41,177 nucleotides of DNA from an uncultured Clostridia bacterium (GCA_948468225.1 CAOKHH010000013.1:1-41177); one strand, 5' to 3'; positions 1 to 7,813 are shown, counted from the stretch's first letter. Made by a program: numbers and translations. Notes: generated by a model from the letters alone, not told the origin.

Positions 1-2
1 TA

Positions 3-239
3 AATAAAAGTTTATATGCTGAAGCATTAAACAAAGCAGGTTTTGATTTTTCAGCAGTAATAAGAAACTTTGCAGATAGAAATCAAATAGAACGCAATTC
101 ACAAGGTAAATTTACACATTCTACTAAAGCATTTGGTATAAAAGCAAACTACATAAAATTTAGATTAGAACCAGAAAAATCAGATCTTGCTTATGAAGAA
201 GAATATAAACAACAAGAAATGGAGGATCTACCATTTTAA
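3..239 (+). CDS. C-terminal end of a phage protein, probably replication-related (partial)
   Basis: An open frame enters from the left edge and ends at TAA 237-239, giving the last 78 residues of a larger protein. It is lysine-rich and ends in the acidic tip MEDLPF, which resembles the SSB-type C-terminal tip (DDIPF) that many replication proteins use to bind partners. The body (ALNKAGFDFSAVIRNFADRN and onward) looks to me like the C-terminal helical part of phage primase/helicase-type (DUF927-like) proteins, but this is weak. It is followed by repeat-rich non-coding DNA, as expected next to a replication gene. The family assignment is an inference; the existence of the reading frame is clear. 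Confidence 0.6.
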   Translation, partial: NKSLYAEALNKAGFDFSAVIRNFADRNQIERNSQGKFTHSTKAFGIKANYIKFRLEPEKSDLAYEEEYKQQEMEDLPF

Positions 240-499
240 GGTCTAACCTAAAACAAAAAGGTTAGACCAAGGTTAGACTATTTGAAAACATAGAAACAAG
301 CGACTTATATAAAATAAAAATATAAAAGTCTAACCTCTAACCAAATAATAATATACATATGGGAATTTTTATTAGAAATCTCAAAATAAAAAATTCATAA
401 AAAATATAAATATATTCACAGAAAAAGGTTAGACAGGTTAGACCATTTGAAAAATAGCATATTTGAGATGTGCAAAAAATGTAAGACGGAGGTTAGACC
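240..499. repeat. Cluster of eight GGTTAGAC(C) repeats, candidate phage origin or operator
   Basis: The 263 bp gap between two genes carries GGTTAGAC-type motifs at 260-268, 271-278, 427-434, 436-444 and 491-499 on the plus strand, and inverted copies at 240-248, 328-335 and 336-342 (the last a 7-mer). Copies at 240-248 and 260-268 form a perfect 9-bp inverted repeat. The doublets near 256-287 and 423-449 are longer direct repeats that share a following TATTTGAAAA or CATTTGAAAA tail. The last copy lies between the GGAGG ribosome binding site (488-492) and the ATG at 503. Iterons after a replication gene suggest a replication origin. Operator sites or RNA hairpins controlling the downstream genes are the alternative. 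Confidence 0.6.
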
Positions 500-502
500 A
501 TA

Positions 503-919
503 ATGAAAAGTAAAGAAAAAATTATAAATGATTCTATAAAACTTGAAACACCTCCTGGAGATTATAACTTATTAGAAATACATTGTTTTCTAGCATTAAA
601 GCAGTTATTAGTAATGTTTCATAATAAGCAGATAACTACTGAAAATGCTAGTAAAACAAAGCAACTAATATTAGCAGACTATGAAAAAAGATGTAAGGAA
701 TATGAATTTCAAACATCAATGTTTCAAGAACACATAGATCATATAAAAAATACTGAAGCACAAAGGATTAGATTAAATAAAATGCTTAATGGAAAAGATG
801 AGGAATTAAAGAAAATTCCTTTTGAAGAAGGGTTATGCCAATCATTAAATTTAGCAGTAGAAATACTTGATACTGTATTTAAGGGGGAATTTATAAATGG
901 TAATAGTGAGTCAAGATAA
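503..919 (+). CDS. Phage hypothetical protein (138 aa)
   Basis: This is the first gene after the repeat cluster, with ATG 503 preceded by GGAGG at 488-492. The product is charged and mostly helical, with a KxxxxEYEFQTSMFQEHIDHI stretch that could be a coiled coil; it has no signal peptide or membrane segment. I do not recognise a family. The stop overlaps the next start by 23 bp, so it is part of the early operon running to about 7.7 kb. The last repeat of the upstream cluster sits between its ribosome binding site and its start, so its translation or transcription may respond to whatever binds that motif. Confidence 0.75.
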   Translation: MKSKEKIINDSIKLETPPGDYNLLEIHCFLALKQLLVMFHNKQITTENASKTKQLILADYEKRCKEYEFQTSMFQEHIDHIKNTEAQRIRLNKMLNGKDEELKKIPFEEGLCQSLNLAVEILDTVFKGEFINGNSESR

Positions 920-1169
920 AAAAGAAATTACAAATTTTGATAATATAATGGCTATAAATATTTTAGATTGCGAAGAAGATGGATTTTTACTTTCTGCAGC
1001 TTTCTTAATAGGAATAGATGATATTTATAGAGAGTTAGGATATTACAAAACAGAAAAAAGAGCACAAGAAGTATTACAAGAAATAATAAGCAAATATAGG
1101 CAATACAATTTGGATAATAACAAAGCAGTAACAATACTTCCAAAAGTATATGAAATGCCAAAGGAGTGA
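897..1169 (+). CDS. Phage hypothetical protein (90 aa)
   Basis: ATG 897 follows AAGGGGG at 881-887 and overlaps the previous gene. The protein begins MVIVSQDKKEITNFDNI and contains GYYKTEKRAQEVLQEIISKY near its middle and VYEMPKE at the end. This pattern is typical of a small conserved protein of Clostridium and Bacillus phages that has no known function. It has no catalytic motif, membrane segment or signal peptide. I recognise the pattern from phage genomes in general, not from a specific named family. Confidence 0.75.
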   Translation: MVIVSQDKKEITNFDNIMAINILDCEEDGFLLSAAFLIGIDDIYRELGYYKTEKRAQEVLQEIISKYRQYNLDNNKAVTILPKVYEMPKE

Positions 1170-1173
1170 AAAT

Positions 1174-1398
1174 ATGTCACAAAATGAACTTTTAGATAAA
1201 GTAATAGAATATTTACAAAGCCTAAAAAACAATTCAGAGGTTAGTATAAATATTAATCCACCTCATATTGAAGAAATTGCATCATGTTGCAGTGGACAAG
1301 TATATGGAAAAAGCAGATGTAGTATAGAAATTGAAGCAAAAACTCTATACACAAAAGATAATTTTAAGGTATTCGACAATTGGAAGGAGGTTAAATAG
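1174..1398 (+). CDS. Phage hypothetical protein (74 aa)
   Basis: I chose ATG 1174 because AAGGAG at 1161-1166 lies eight bases upstream; an upstream in-frame ATG at 1150 lies inside the previous gene and lacks a site. The product is acidic and has one CC pair (EIASCCSGQVYGKSRC) that could bind metal or be incidental. Its TAG stop overlaps the GTG of the next gene by one base. No family recognised. Confidence 0.65.
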   Translation: MSQNELLDKVIEYLQSLKNNSEVSININPPHIEEIASCCSGQVYGKSRCSIEIEAKTLYTKDNFKVFDNWKEVK

Positions 1399-1802
1399 TG
1401 GAAAAGCCAACAATATGTAGATATTGTGGAAGCCCAGTTGTTTATACATCAAATGCAGAAATATATGGCCGAGAATATGGTGAAGGAAAGTGTTATTTAT
1501 GCAGAACTTGCAGGGCATTTGTTGGAGTACATCCAGGAACAGACACACCACTTGGAACATTGGCCAATGAAGAATTAAGAAGATATAGAAAGGCAGCACA
1601 TTACTGGTTTGATCAGATATGGAAGAAACCATTAAGAATTACAACAAGATATAAGGCATATGGATGGTTAGCTGAACAATTAGGACTTCCAAGAGAAAAA
1701 ACACATATGGCCATGTTTGAAAAAGAAGAATGTGAAAAAACAATTAGACTTTCACGAGAAAGAATAGAAAAATATCAAACGAAAAGAGGTGAGATATTTT
1801 GA
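1398..1802 (+). CDS. DUF3268-type zinc-finger protein (134 aa)
   Basis: GTG 1398 follows GGAGG at 1385-1389. The N-terminus carries a four-cysteine site: CRYC at residues 7-10 and CYLCRTC at about 32-38. It is followed by the family-typical stretch FVGVHPGTDTPLGTLANEEL and an R..KAHYWFDQIW region. This matches the DUF3268 zinc-finger family found in phages and plasmids. No activity is established for the family. In this position, just before a helicase, a nucleic-acid-binding role is plausible. The stop overlaps the helicase start by four bases, which suggests translational coupling. Confidence 0.8.
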   Translation: MEKPTICRYCGSPVVYTSNAEIYGREYGEGKCYLCRTCRAFVGVHPGTDTPLGTLANEELRRYRKAAHYWFDQIWKKPLRITTRYKAYGWLAEQLGLPREKTHMAMFEKEECEKTIRLSRERIEKYQTKRGEIF

Positions 1803-3301
1803 AATTAGAATTAAGAGATTATCAAAAAGAGTGTTTAGATCTAATAGATAATTTACAACCAGGATCATACTTAATACAAATGGCGACTGGATGTGGAAAA
1901 ACAGCAACATTCACAAATATAAAAAGAAAAGGTCGTGTACTAGTCCTAGCACATAGAGAAGAACTAGTAACGCAACCAGTTAAATACTATGACTGCCCTG
2001 TGGGAATTGAAATGGCGAATCACAAATCACACGGAGAACCAGTCGTAATAGCATCAGTACAAAGTATAGTACATAGATTAGAAAATTTCAAGCCTACAGA
2101 ATTTGACACAATAATAACAGATGAAGCACATCATGCTGCAGCATCTACTTATAGGAAAGTATATGAATATTTTAAACCAAGGTTACATTTAGGATTTACA
2201 GCAACACCAAACAGGGGAGATAATGTAAGACTTGATGATATATATCAGGACATTATATTTGAAAGAGATATTAAGTGGGCTATAAAAAATAAATACTTAA
2301 CAGATATCTATTGTATGAGAGTAAATATTGGATATGACATAAGTAAAGTTGCAAGAAGGATGGGAGATTTTGCACCAGGAGAACTTGAAGAAGTAATGAA
2401 TCAAGAGGTATTAAATAATGCAATAGCTGAAACTTATAAAAAATATGCAAAAGGACAAACCTTAATATTTGCTTGTAGTGTAGAACACGCAAAAGCAATA
2501 GCTGGAAAAATACCAGGTGCAGTTGCAGTAACTGCAGAAACAAAAAACAGAGAAGAACTTATAAAGAAGTTTACAAATAGAGAAATACCTGTACTTGTAA
2601 ATTGTATGATTTTCACAGAAGGGACTGATATGCCACTTGTTGAAACTGTAATGATAGCAAGGCCAACAAGTAATAGTAGTTTATACACACAAATGGTAGG
2701 GAGAGGCTTAAGACTTTATCCAGGAAAAGACAAGCTTACTTTGATAGATTTAGTTGGAACTACAGGAAGAGCAAATTTATGCACAGCACCAACTTTAATA
2801 GGAGTTGACCTAAATGCAGTACCTGCAAACAAACAAGATGAAATACAAGGAGACTTATTTGAATTACCTGATCTAATTGCAGAAAAAGCAGATTGTCCAT
2901 CATCTTGGATAAGAAATATTGAAATTGTAAATATATGGGCTAAAGAGCAAAGCTACAAAACTCACGATGTAAACTATTTCAAAATGCCTAATGGTAATAT
3001 GGTGGTATTTATTCCAAAAAGAAAAATAGTAATTCCAGCACAAGACGAATTAGGGAAAACAATATGGAATGGCCAAAAGGTAAGTATGCAAAAAGCATTT
3101 GATGAAGTGTATTTATATTTAAAAGAAAACCACGCAAACGAAGAATATATATGGAATGTAAAAATGATGAAACAATGGGGAAAAGTGCCAGCAAGTGAAA
3201 AACAAGTTAGTATGATCAAAAGATTTATGAAAGACTTTGATACGGAAAACTTAAACAAAATGCAAGCAACACAAATCTTAAATAGATTGTTTTATAAGTA
3301 G
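1799..3301 (+). CDS. SF2 DEAD/DEAH-box helicase of phage type (500 aa)
   Basis: The start is TTG 1799 with GAGGTGAG just upstream. Superfamily 2 motifs are in order: Q-motif-like LRDYQ at 5-9, Walker A MATGCGKT at 28-35, motif II DEAH at 108-111, motif III TATP at 134-137, and motif VI QMVGRGLR at 298-305. The C-terminal 40 residues (SEKQVSMIKRFMKDF) resemble the small domain seen at the end of phage helicases. ATP-driven unwinding or remodelling of nucleic acid during phage replication or recombination is expected. The neighbouring RecU-like resolvase supports a role in DNA metabolism. Substrate polarity cannot be read from the sequence. Confidence 0.9.
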   Translation: MKLELRDYQKECLDLIDNLQPGSYLIQMATGCGKTATFTNIKRKGRVLVLAHREELVTQPVKYYDCPVGIEMANHKSHGEPVVIASVQSIVHRLENFKPTEFDTIITDEAHHAAASTYRKVYEYFKPRLHLGFTATPNRGDNVRLDDIYQDIIFERDIKWAIKNKYLTDIYCMRVNIGYDISKVARRMGDFAPGELEEVMNQEVLNNAIAETYKKYAKGQTLIFACSVEHAKAIAGKIPGAVAVTAETKNREELIKKFTNREIPVLVNCMIFTEGTDMPLVETVMIARPTSNSSLYTQMVGRGLRLYPGKDKLTLIDLVGTTGRANLCTAPTLIGVDLNAVPANKQDEIQGDLFELPDLIAEKADCPSSWIRNIEIVNIWAKEQSYKTHDVNYFKMPNGNMVVFIPKRKIVIPAQDELGKTIWNGQKVSMQKAFDEVYLYLKENHANEEYIWNVKMMKQWGKVPASEKQVSMIKRFMKDFDTENLNKMQATQILNRLFYK

Positions 3302-3309
3302 GTGATGTA

Positions 3310-3999
3310 ATGAAACATATAGTTAGTTTTTCAGGTGGTAAGGATAGCACAGCGATGTTATTAAAAATGCTTGAAGATAATTGGAAAATAGATGAAATAA
3401 TATTTTGTGATACAGGCAAAGACTTTCCAGATATGATTAAACATATATCAGAAGTTGCACATTACATTTGGTATAGATATGGAAAGAGTATAACTACATT
3501 AAAAGCAGAAAAAAGTTTTGATTATTATATGTTTGAACACGAAAAAACTCGTGGCAAAAATAAGGGCAAAAAAGGGTATGGCTGGGCAACAATGCGTTGT
3601 AGATGGTGTACGAGTAACTTGAAAAATAGAGTTATTGATAATTATTTGAAAAAATATAAGATAGAGGGATATGTTGAATATGTAGGAATTGCAGCAGATG
3701 AAAAAAAACGAATAAAAGATAAATGTTATCCGTTAGTTGAGTGGAAAATGACAGAAGCGGATTGCCTAAAATATTGCTATGATAGAGGATTTACTTGGAA
3801 TGGATTATATGAACATTTTGATAGGTTAAGCTGTTGGTGTTGTCCACTAAAAAACTTAAAAGAACTAAAAATATTATATACATATTATCCTAAATTGTGG
3901 AAGCAACTAAAAGAAATGGATAAAAAAGCATATAACCAATTTAGAGCTGATTATAGCGTAGAGCAATTAGAAGAAAAATTTAAAAAAGAAGGTGATTAA
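3310..3999 (+). CDS. PAPS-reductase-family PP-loop ATPase (229 aa)
   Basis: The N-terminal PP-loop SGGKDS (residues 8-13) and the CDTGKDFPD segment identify the adenine-nucleotide alpha-hydrolase / phosphoadenosine phosphosulfate reductase superfamily. Cysteine clusters MRCRWCTSNLK and LSCWCCPLKN follow, consistent with metal binding. Phage members are common beside methyltransferases and replication genes. They have been proposed to act in sulfur transfer or DNA modification, as DndC does, rather than in sulfate assimilation. No dnd neighbours are seen here, so the substrate is unknown. ATG 3310 follows AGGTGATGTA. Confidence 0.85.
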   Translation: MKHIVSFSGGKDSTAMLLKMLEDNWKIDEIIFCDTGKDFPDMIKHISEVAHYIWYRYGKSITTLKAEKSFDYYMFEHEKTRGKNKGKKGYGWATMRCRWCTSNLKNRVIDNYLKKYKIEGYVEYVGIAADEKKRIKDKCYPLVEWKMTEADCLKYCYDRGFTWNGLYEHFDRLSCWCCPLKNLKELKILYTYYPKLWKQLKEMDKKAYNQFRADYSVEQLEEKFKKEGD

Positions 4000-4000
4000 A

Positions 4001-4189
4001 ATGTTAAGAATATTTTTACAATACATTACTTTATTAAATAAAATAAGAAAATCAAAACAAAAAGGATATGAAGGAATACAAGTTTCTTTAATATATCCAG
4101 TAAATCAAGAACGATTAAGAAAAAAAGGATATTCAGTATATGAACCCAGTTTATTTAGATCAAATTATGTAATAAGGTGGGTGGATTAA
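4001..4189 (+). CDS. Phage hypothetical protein (62 aa)
   Basis: ATG 4001 is preferred over GTG 3992 because GAAGGTG at 3989-3995 is correctly spaced upstream. The product is basic, with one short hydrophobic N-terminal stretch (MLRIFLQYITLLNKIRK) that could be an amphipathic or membrane-associated helix. The motif LIYPVNQERLRKKGYSVYEP is of the kind seen in short early phage proteins of unknown role. The next gene starts immediately after the stop. Confidence 0.6.
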   Translation: MLRIFLQYITLLNKIRKSKQKGYEGIQVSLIYPVNQERLRKKGYSVYEPSLFRSNYVIRWVD

Positions 4190-4435
4190 ATGGAAGAAAT
4201 AAATATTGCAGTATTAATGAGAAATATAAATGAACAAATATGGAAATTTGAGCAAAAATATCATACAAGGCCAAAATTTTTAAAAGTAGGAACTTATGTA
4301 TGTTATGCATTAAAAAATATAACTAATACAAATTTTAGATATTTAGAAACAAAAGAAGGTAGTATCAGCACATTTATGGGACTATTAGTATGCGATACAC
4401 CAGCAATAGAAGATTTTAGTGTGGAGGTGTTTTAA
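4190..4435 (+). CDS. Phage hypothetical protein (81 aa)
   Basis: ATG 4190 directly follows the preceding stop, with GGTGGGTGG upstream. The product is acidic and soluble and I do not recognise it. Its TAA overlaps the ATG of the RecU-like gene by one base, so the two are co-translated. No motif supports a function. Confidence 0.65.
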   Translation: MEEINIAVLMRNINEQIWKFEQKYHTRPKFLKVGTYVCYALKNITNTNFRYLETKEGSISTFMGLLVCDTPAIEDFSVEVF

Positions 4436-4857
4436 TGCCAAGAAGAGGATTTCAATTTGAAGAGCAAATTCAAAAAGTATGTGATTATGTAGAAGCCATA
4501 GGTGGGCATGCACACAAAAATCATCCTGAAAGAACTGTTGATGGAATCTATAAAAAAGGAGAGCCGTTTGACTATGAGATATTTCTTCCAAATTATAAAG
4601 CTGTATTTGATGCAAAAGAGTGCAAAACAACAAAGTGGCATATGGTCGATAAAGATATTAGGCAATGTGATGAAATGAAAAAATGTAAAAATGCAGGTCT
4701 CAAAGCATATTTTCTTATATGCTTTAAAGGCCACGATGTAAGAATGATAGATGTTGACACAGCAATAGCAACTTTAAAAAACGGAAGTAAAACAATATCT
4801 GCAGCAGGAAATCCAAGCTGGGATTTAATAAAAATATTAGGAGGTACACAAAAGTGA
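4435..4857 (+). CDS. recU: RecU-like Holliday junction resolvase (140 aa)
   Basis: The pattern RGFQFEEQIQ, then ERTVDGIYKKGEPFDYEIF, then AVFDAKECKTT matches the RecU nuclease core, in which an aspartate and an E/D-x-K motif bind the catalytic metal. The central IRQCDEMKKCKNAGLKAYFL corresponds to the helix and strand following the active site, and FKGHDVRMIDVDT to the FF/L-x-x-D region of RecU. It resolves four-way DNA junctions in recombination and packaging. It is shorter than chromosomal RecU (about 200 aa), as is usual for phage versions. GGAGG at 4422-4426 precedes the start. Confidence 0.75.
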   Translation: MPRRGFQFEEQIQKVCDYVEAIGGHAHKNHPERTVDGIYKKGEPFDYEIFLPNYKAVFDAKECKTTKWHMVDKDIRQCDEMKKCKNAGLKAYFLICFKGHDVRMIDVDTAIATLKNGSKTISAAGNPSWDLIKILGGTQK

Positions 4858-5282
4858 AATGTGGTGATAAAGAGTGGCAACACTGCCAAGTAGAAAAAAT
4901 GGGATGTCCTGGATGTTATTATGATGAAATAGAAATTAAAGAGTATATAAGAATACATGAAGAAATAGCACAAATAACTAAAAAGGGGAAAATAGACAAT
5001 CATTATATTTATAGTGCAATATATGGAGATGGAAAAGAATATACAAATATTTCAAGAAAAATGATAACTAAACATAGTAAAAAAATATCTGAAGTATTAA
5101 AAGAAGGGGATGTAATTTTCTATACAATAAACAATTCTCCTCAAATATATATGGGAAAAGTAAGAAAATATAAATTAGGATTAGGATCAAACTATTATAG
5201 TTTAGAACAATTAAATATTATAAAAGTTATAACAAAAAAAGAGATAAAGGAAGTAGGATTTGAAATAAATGAAAGTATTTAG
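4854..5282 (+). CDS. Phage hypothetical protein (142 aa)
   Basis: GTG 4854 follows TTAGGAGG at 4839-4846 and overlaps the resolvase stop. The N-terminal quarter has CGDKEWQHC, then CPGC, a possible small metal site. The rest (EEGDVIFYTIN-like strand, then MGKVRKYK, then YSLEQLNIIKVITKKEI) looks like a beta-rich domain. Proteins with this arrangement occur in many Firmicutes phages without an assigned role. The next gene overlaps by 14 bp. Confidence 0.7.
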   Translation: MKCGDKEWQHCQVEKMGCPGCYYDEIEIKEYIRIHEEIAQITKKGKIDNHYIYSAIYGDGKEYTNISRKMITKHSKKISEVLKEGDVIFYTINNSPQIYMGKVRKYKLGLGSNYYSLEQLNIIKVITKKEIKEVGFEINESI

Positions 5283-5706
5283 ATTTATGAGTAAAGTAGA
5301 ATTTGAAAAGTATAAACACAATTTTACTTTACGAAACAATACAAAACACGATGGAAAAACAAATTCAGTAGGATTTTGTTTCCTAGATATAGAAGAATTT
5401 ACACCTGAAGAAGCAATGCATTTTTTAAGTGGAATAGTAACATTTGATGTATGTGCAGTATTTGAAACAAAAGAGAATTTACATAAAACTTATGGAATAT
5501 ATGCAAAACCAATAAAAAGTACAGGAAATTCTATGGAAGATTTATTAAATATATTTAGTGGGTTTACTGATAGATTTACAGCTAATGAATATTGCACAAC
5601 TGAATATAACGAAGAAACAATGAAGCTATTGAAATATAGTGAGGAAATTTGGAAACAATGGAATCCAATTGAAGAACAAACAAAATTAAAATGGGTGGAG
5701 GTATAA
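5269..5706 (+). CDS. Phage hypothetical protein (145 aa)
   Basis: ATG 5269 is inside the end of the preceding gene; AAGGAAGTAGG at 5247-5257 lies upstream. The opening KVFRFMSKVEFEKY and the later FCFLDIEEFTPEEAMHFLSG are typical of a conserved protein in clostridial prophages. It is soluble and acidic, without recognisable catalytic residues. No function can be assigned from the sequence. Confidence 0.7.
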   Translation: MKVFRFMSKVEFEKYKHNFTLRNNTKHDGKTNSVGFCFLDIEEFTPEEAMHFLSGIVTFDVCAVFETKENLHKTYGIYAKPIKSTGNSMEDLLNIFSGFTDRFTANEYCTTEYNEETMKLLKYSEEIWKQWNPIEEQTKLKWVEV

Positions 5707-5710
5707 AAAA

Positions 5711-6214
5711 ATGAAAACTTGGGAAGAAATGACAAAATTAGAAACTAAAATAAAAGTGAGAATAGCATTACATATTTTATTAGCAATATTAAGTATAACA
5801 GATGCAATAATAAGCAAAAACTTTGCGTGGGGAATGTGTGGCCTATTATGGATATTAGTTGCAGTAATGGAATATTGCGATACTAAATTATTAAAAAGTA
5901 GCGATGCACTAATAGCATTGCAAGAAAGACATATTGATATACAAGATAAAATGTTAGATGATTTATTAAAAGAACTAGCAACACCAAATATTGTAATAGA
6001 AACAGACTTAATAAAAATACCTAAACATTTTACAAAACCAGGAAAGAAAAAATTAAATAAAAGAATAGAATTTTATAATAAAAATAAATATTTTGAAGTA
6101 CCTATTATAATTGATTCAAGCAATACATTAGTAGATGGATATACTTCATATTTAATTGCTAAAAAATATAATTTAAAAACAGTACAAGCAAAAGTAAAGA
6201 TAGGAGGAAAATAA
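5711..6214 (+). CDS. Membrane protein with C-terminal ParB/Srx-like domain (167 aa)
   Basis: Two hydrophobic segments (about residues 17-35 and 38-56) form a likely membrane hairpin. They are followed by a charged linker and a C-terminal segment (IPKHFTKPGKKKLNKRIEFY, then VPIIIDSSNTLVDGYTSYLI). The latter resembles the ParB/sulfiredoxin-like fold, in which the G-[HY]-x-x-x segment binds nucleotide. The more usual ParB signature GGHQR seen in the methyltransferase at 8 kb is replaced here by DGYTS. A membrane-tethered ParB-like domain is unusual. A role in DNA or nucleotide handling at the membrane is only a guess. Confidence 0.65.
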   Translation: MKTWEEMTKLETKIKVRIALHILLAILSITDAIISKNFAWGMCGLLWILVAVMEYCDTKLLKSSDALIALQERHIDIQDKMLDDLLKELATPNIVIETDLIKIPKHFTKPGKKKLNKRIEFYNKNKYFEVPIIIDSSNTLVDGYTSYLIAKKYNLKTVQAKVKIGGK

Positions 6215-6216
6215 AA

Positions 6217-7008
6217 ATGATAGAAAAAGTTAATCCAAAACATCCTGATAAAGTAGCAGACAGAATTGCAGGTGCAATAGTAGATTTAGCTTATGAAAAA
6301 GAAGAAAATCCTAAAATTGCAGTAGAAGTCTTAATAGGACACGGACATTGTATGATTGTAACAGAAACAAATGTAAAAGTATCTTTTGAAGAGGTTGAAA
6401 ATGCTGTACATAGAATAGCAGGTAAAAATATAGATGTTCATATACTACCGAACAAACAAGATGAGTATTTAGCAAACAACCAAAATGGAAAAATAAGGTG
6501 TGGAGATAATGGAATATTTAAAGGTGTACCATTGACTGAAGAAGATAGGCAAATAAGTTATTTAGCACATCAAATATATGATAAATACAATAGTGATGGT
6601 AAATATATATTAGACCAAAAAACAAATAAATGTATAATTTGTTAAAGTAATGCAAAAACTGAAGAACTAAAAGAATTATATCCAACAGCAATAATAAATC
6701 CATTAGGAGAATGGACTGGTGGAATAAATGTAGATACAGGAGCAACTAATAGAAAATTAGGATCTGATATGGGAAATGCAGTAACAGGTGGAGGATTACA
6801 CGGAAAAGACCTATCAAAAGCAGATGTGTCAGTAAATATATATGCACATATAAAAGCACAAGAATTACAAAAGCCAATAGAATTATTTTGTGCAATAGGT
6901 GATGAAGAAATAGATGGAAAACCTTATGAAGAAATAGTAAAAATAGCAAAAGATTATATAAATAAATTAGGTGGATTTGAGAAATTAGCAGAATGGGGAT
7001 TATTTTAA
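6217..7008 (+). pseudogene. metK: Phage S-adenosylmethionine synthetase (MetK-like), interrupted by an in-frame TAA
   Basis: MetK makes S-adenosylmethionine from methionine and ATP. The N-terminal half has the family start NPKHPDKVADRIAGAIVD and the C-terminal half has GEWTGGINVDTGATNRK, GLHGKDLSKADVSVNIYAH and the C-terminal CAIGDEEIDGKPYEEI. All lie in one frame, split only by TAA 6643-6645 after ...KCIIC. The TAA is one transition from CAA (Gln). Without it the protein would be about 263 aa, shorter than cellular MetK (about 390 aa), as is usual for phage forms. A restart at ATG 6769 would lack the substrate-binding N-terminus. It lies upstream of a phage DNA methyltransferase, so local supply of methyl donor is a plausible original role. 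Confidence 0.8.
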
Positions 7009-7044
7009 AAGATAAAAAACAAACTCAATAACCAGGAATAGGAG

Positions 7045-7221
7045 GTGGAACTTAAAATAGTAATAATTAAAGCAATATTTATATTTTTTATAGGATTTTA
7101 TGCTTTGGCCAAGATAGTGGATGGAATGAATAATAAATACATAAACACCAAAGATAAAATTGTAAATTTGATAGAAATAGTTGTTAGTGTAGTATTAACA
7201 TTTATTATATTTAAAATTTAG
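7045..7221 (+). CDS. Small phage membrane protein (58 aa), start uncertain
   Basis: An open frame with no ATG encodes two hydrophobic segments, IVIIKAIFIFFIGFYALAKI and IVNLIEIVVSVVLTFIIF, separated by a polar KYINTKDK loop. This is the pattern of a two-pass membrane protein. The GTG at 7045 lies inside AGGAGGTGG (7040-7048) and could be the start, using AGGA at 7034-7037 as its site. The alternative is AUA at 7057, about 11 bases after AGGAGG. The TAG stop directly precedes the GGAGG of the late-regulator gene. The reading frame looks real; the start is the uncertain part. No function known. Confidence 0.6.
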   Translation: MELKIVIIKAIFIFFIGFYALAKIVDGMNNKYINTKDKIVNLIEIVVSVVLTFIIFKI

Positions 7222-7233
7222 GAGGTGCAAAAG

Positions 7234-7659
7234 ATGAATGTTCAAGAGGTACTTGAAGGTTATAATTCGCTTAAAGCAAACATAAGCATTGTAGAAGGGG
7301 AAATACAAGAACTAGAGAATGATATATTGGATTGTAAAAGTTCTAATTTAGATGGTATGCCAAAACCAAAAGGGTTTGTAAGTTCTAATATAGAAAATTA
7401 TATTGCAGAAAAGCAAGAAAAAATAGAACAAAAACAAAGGTACATAGAAAGAACAAAAACAAAAATAAAAATAGTGGAAGATTTGGTAAAAACACTAAAA
7501 AAATATAATCAGGATATAATTGATATGAGATATTATCAAATGTTAAGTATAGAAGAAATTGCAGTAAAGAAGGACAGAGGTTATGGAGCAATACAAAAAA
7601 CTATTGATAGATCAATAAGAATAATGCAAAAAGAATATAATAAAAACAAAATGTCGTAG
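7234..7659 (+). CDS. ArpU / sigma-70 region 4-like phage late transcription regulator (141 aa)
   Basis: ATG 7234 follows GGAGGTG at 7221-7227. The N-terminal two thirds is coiled-coil-rich and charged (EGEIQELENDILD, then EKIEQKQRYIERTKTKIKI). The C-terminal third is a helix-turn-helix resembling sigma region 4: RYYQMLSIEEIAVKKDRGYG, then AIQKTIDRSIRIMQKEY. This arrangement and its position as the last early gene before the terminase fit the ArpU/RinA-type regulators that switch on late phage genes. The first promoter downstream (near 7711) is its obvious candidate target. Confidence 0.75.
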   Translation: MNVQEVLEGYNSLKANISIVEGEIQELENDILDCKSSNLDGMPKPKGFVSSNIENYIAEKQEKIEQKQRYIERTKTKIKIVEDLVKTLKKYNQDIIDMRYYQMLSIEEIAVKKDRGYGAIQKTIDRSIRIMQKEYNKNKMS

Positions 7660-7710
7660 TTTTGTATATAAAATTTATATATTTTGTCTGTATTTTTTCA
7701 AAATATACTA

Positions 7711-7719
7711 TGTTATAAT
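7711..7719 (+). promoter_or_regulatory. Extended -10 promoter, candidate late promoter
   Basis: TGTTATAAT (TG at 7711-7712, TATAAT at 7714-7719) is a perfect extended -10. No good -35 lies 17 bases upstream (TATTTT), as expected for an extended -10 or an activator-dependent promoter. It lies 52 bases after the late regulator gene and would start an RNA near 7726 that meets the terminator at 7779-7810. Confidence 0.5.
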
Positions 7720-7778
7720 TATAATCGAGAAAATTGTAATTACCTTTTCATTTTTCTTTCCTTCTTATAATAGATGTG

Positions 7779-7810
7779 GATCACTGATACAAATGTCAGT
7801 GGTCTTTTTA
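7779..7810 (+). terminator. Rho-independent terminator before the tRNA-like element
   Basis: A 9-bp stem (GATCACTGA 7779-7787 with TCAGTGGTC 7796-7804, one G-U pair) and an 8-base loop are followed by TTTTTA. It closes the early operon, and would also stop a transcript begun at the promoter near 7711 after about 80 bases unless antitermination occurs. Confidence 0.75.
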
Positions 7811-7813
7811 TAT

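Noticed and set aside
6643..6645. TAA recoded as an amino acid (alternative genetic code)
   Set aside because: TAA ends most genes in the window at the expected places, so one internal TAA is better explained by a nonsense mutation.
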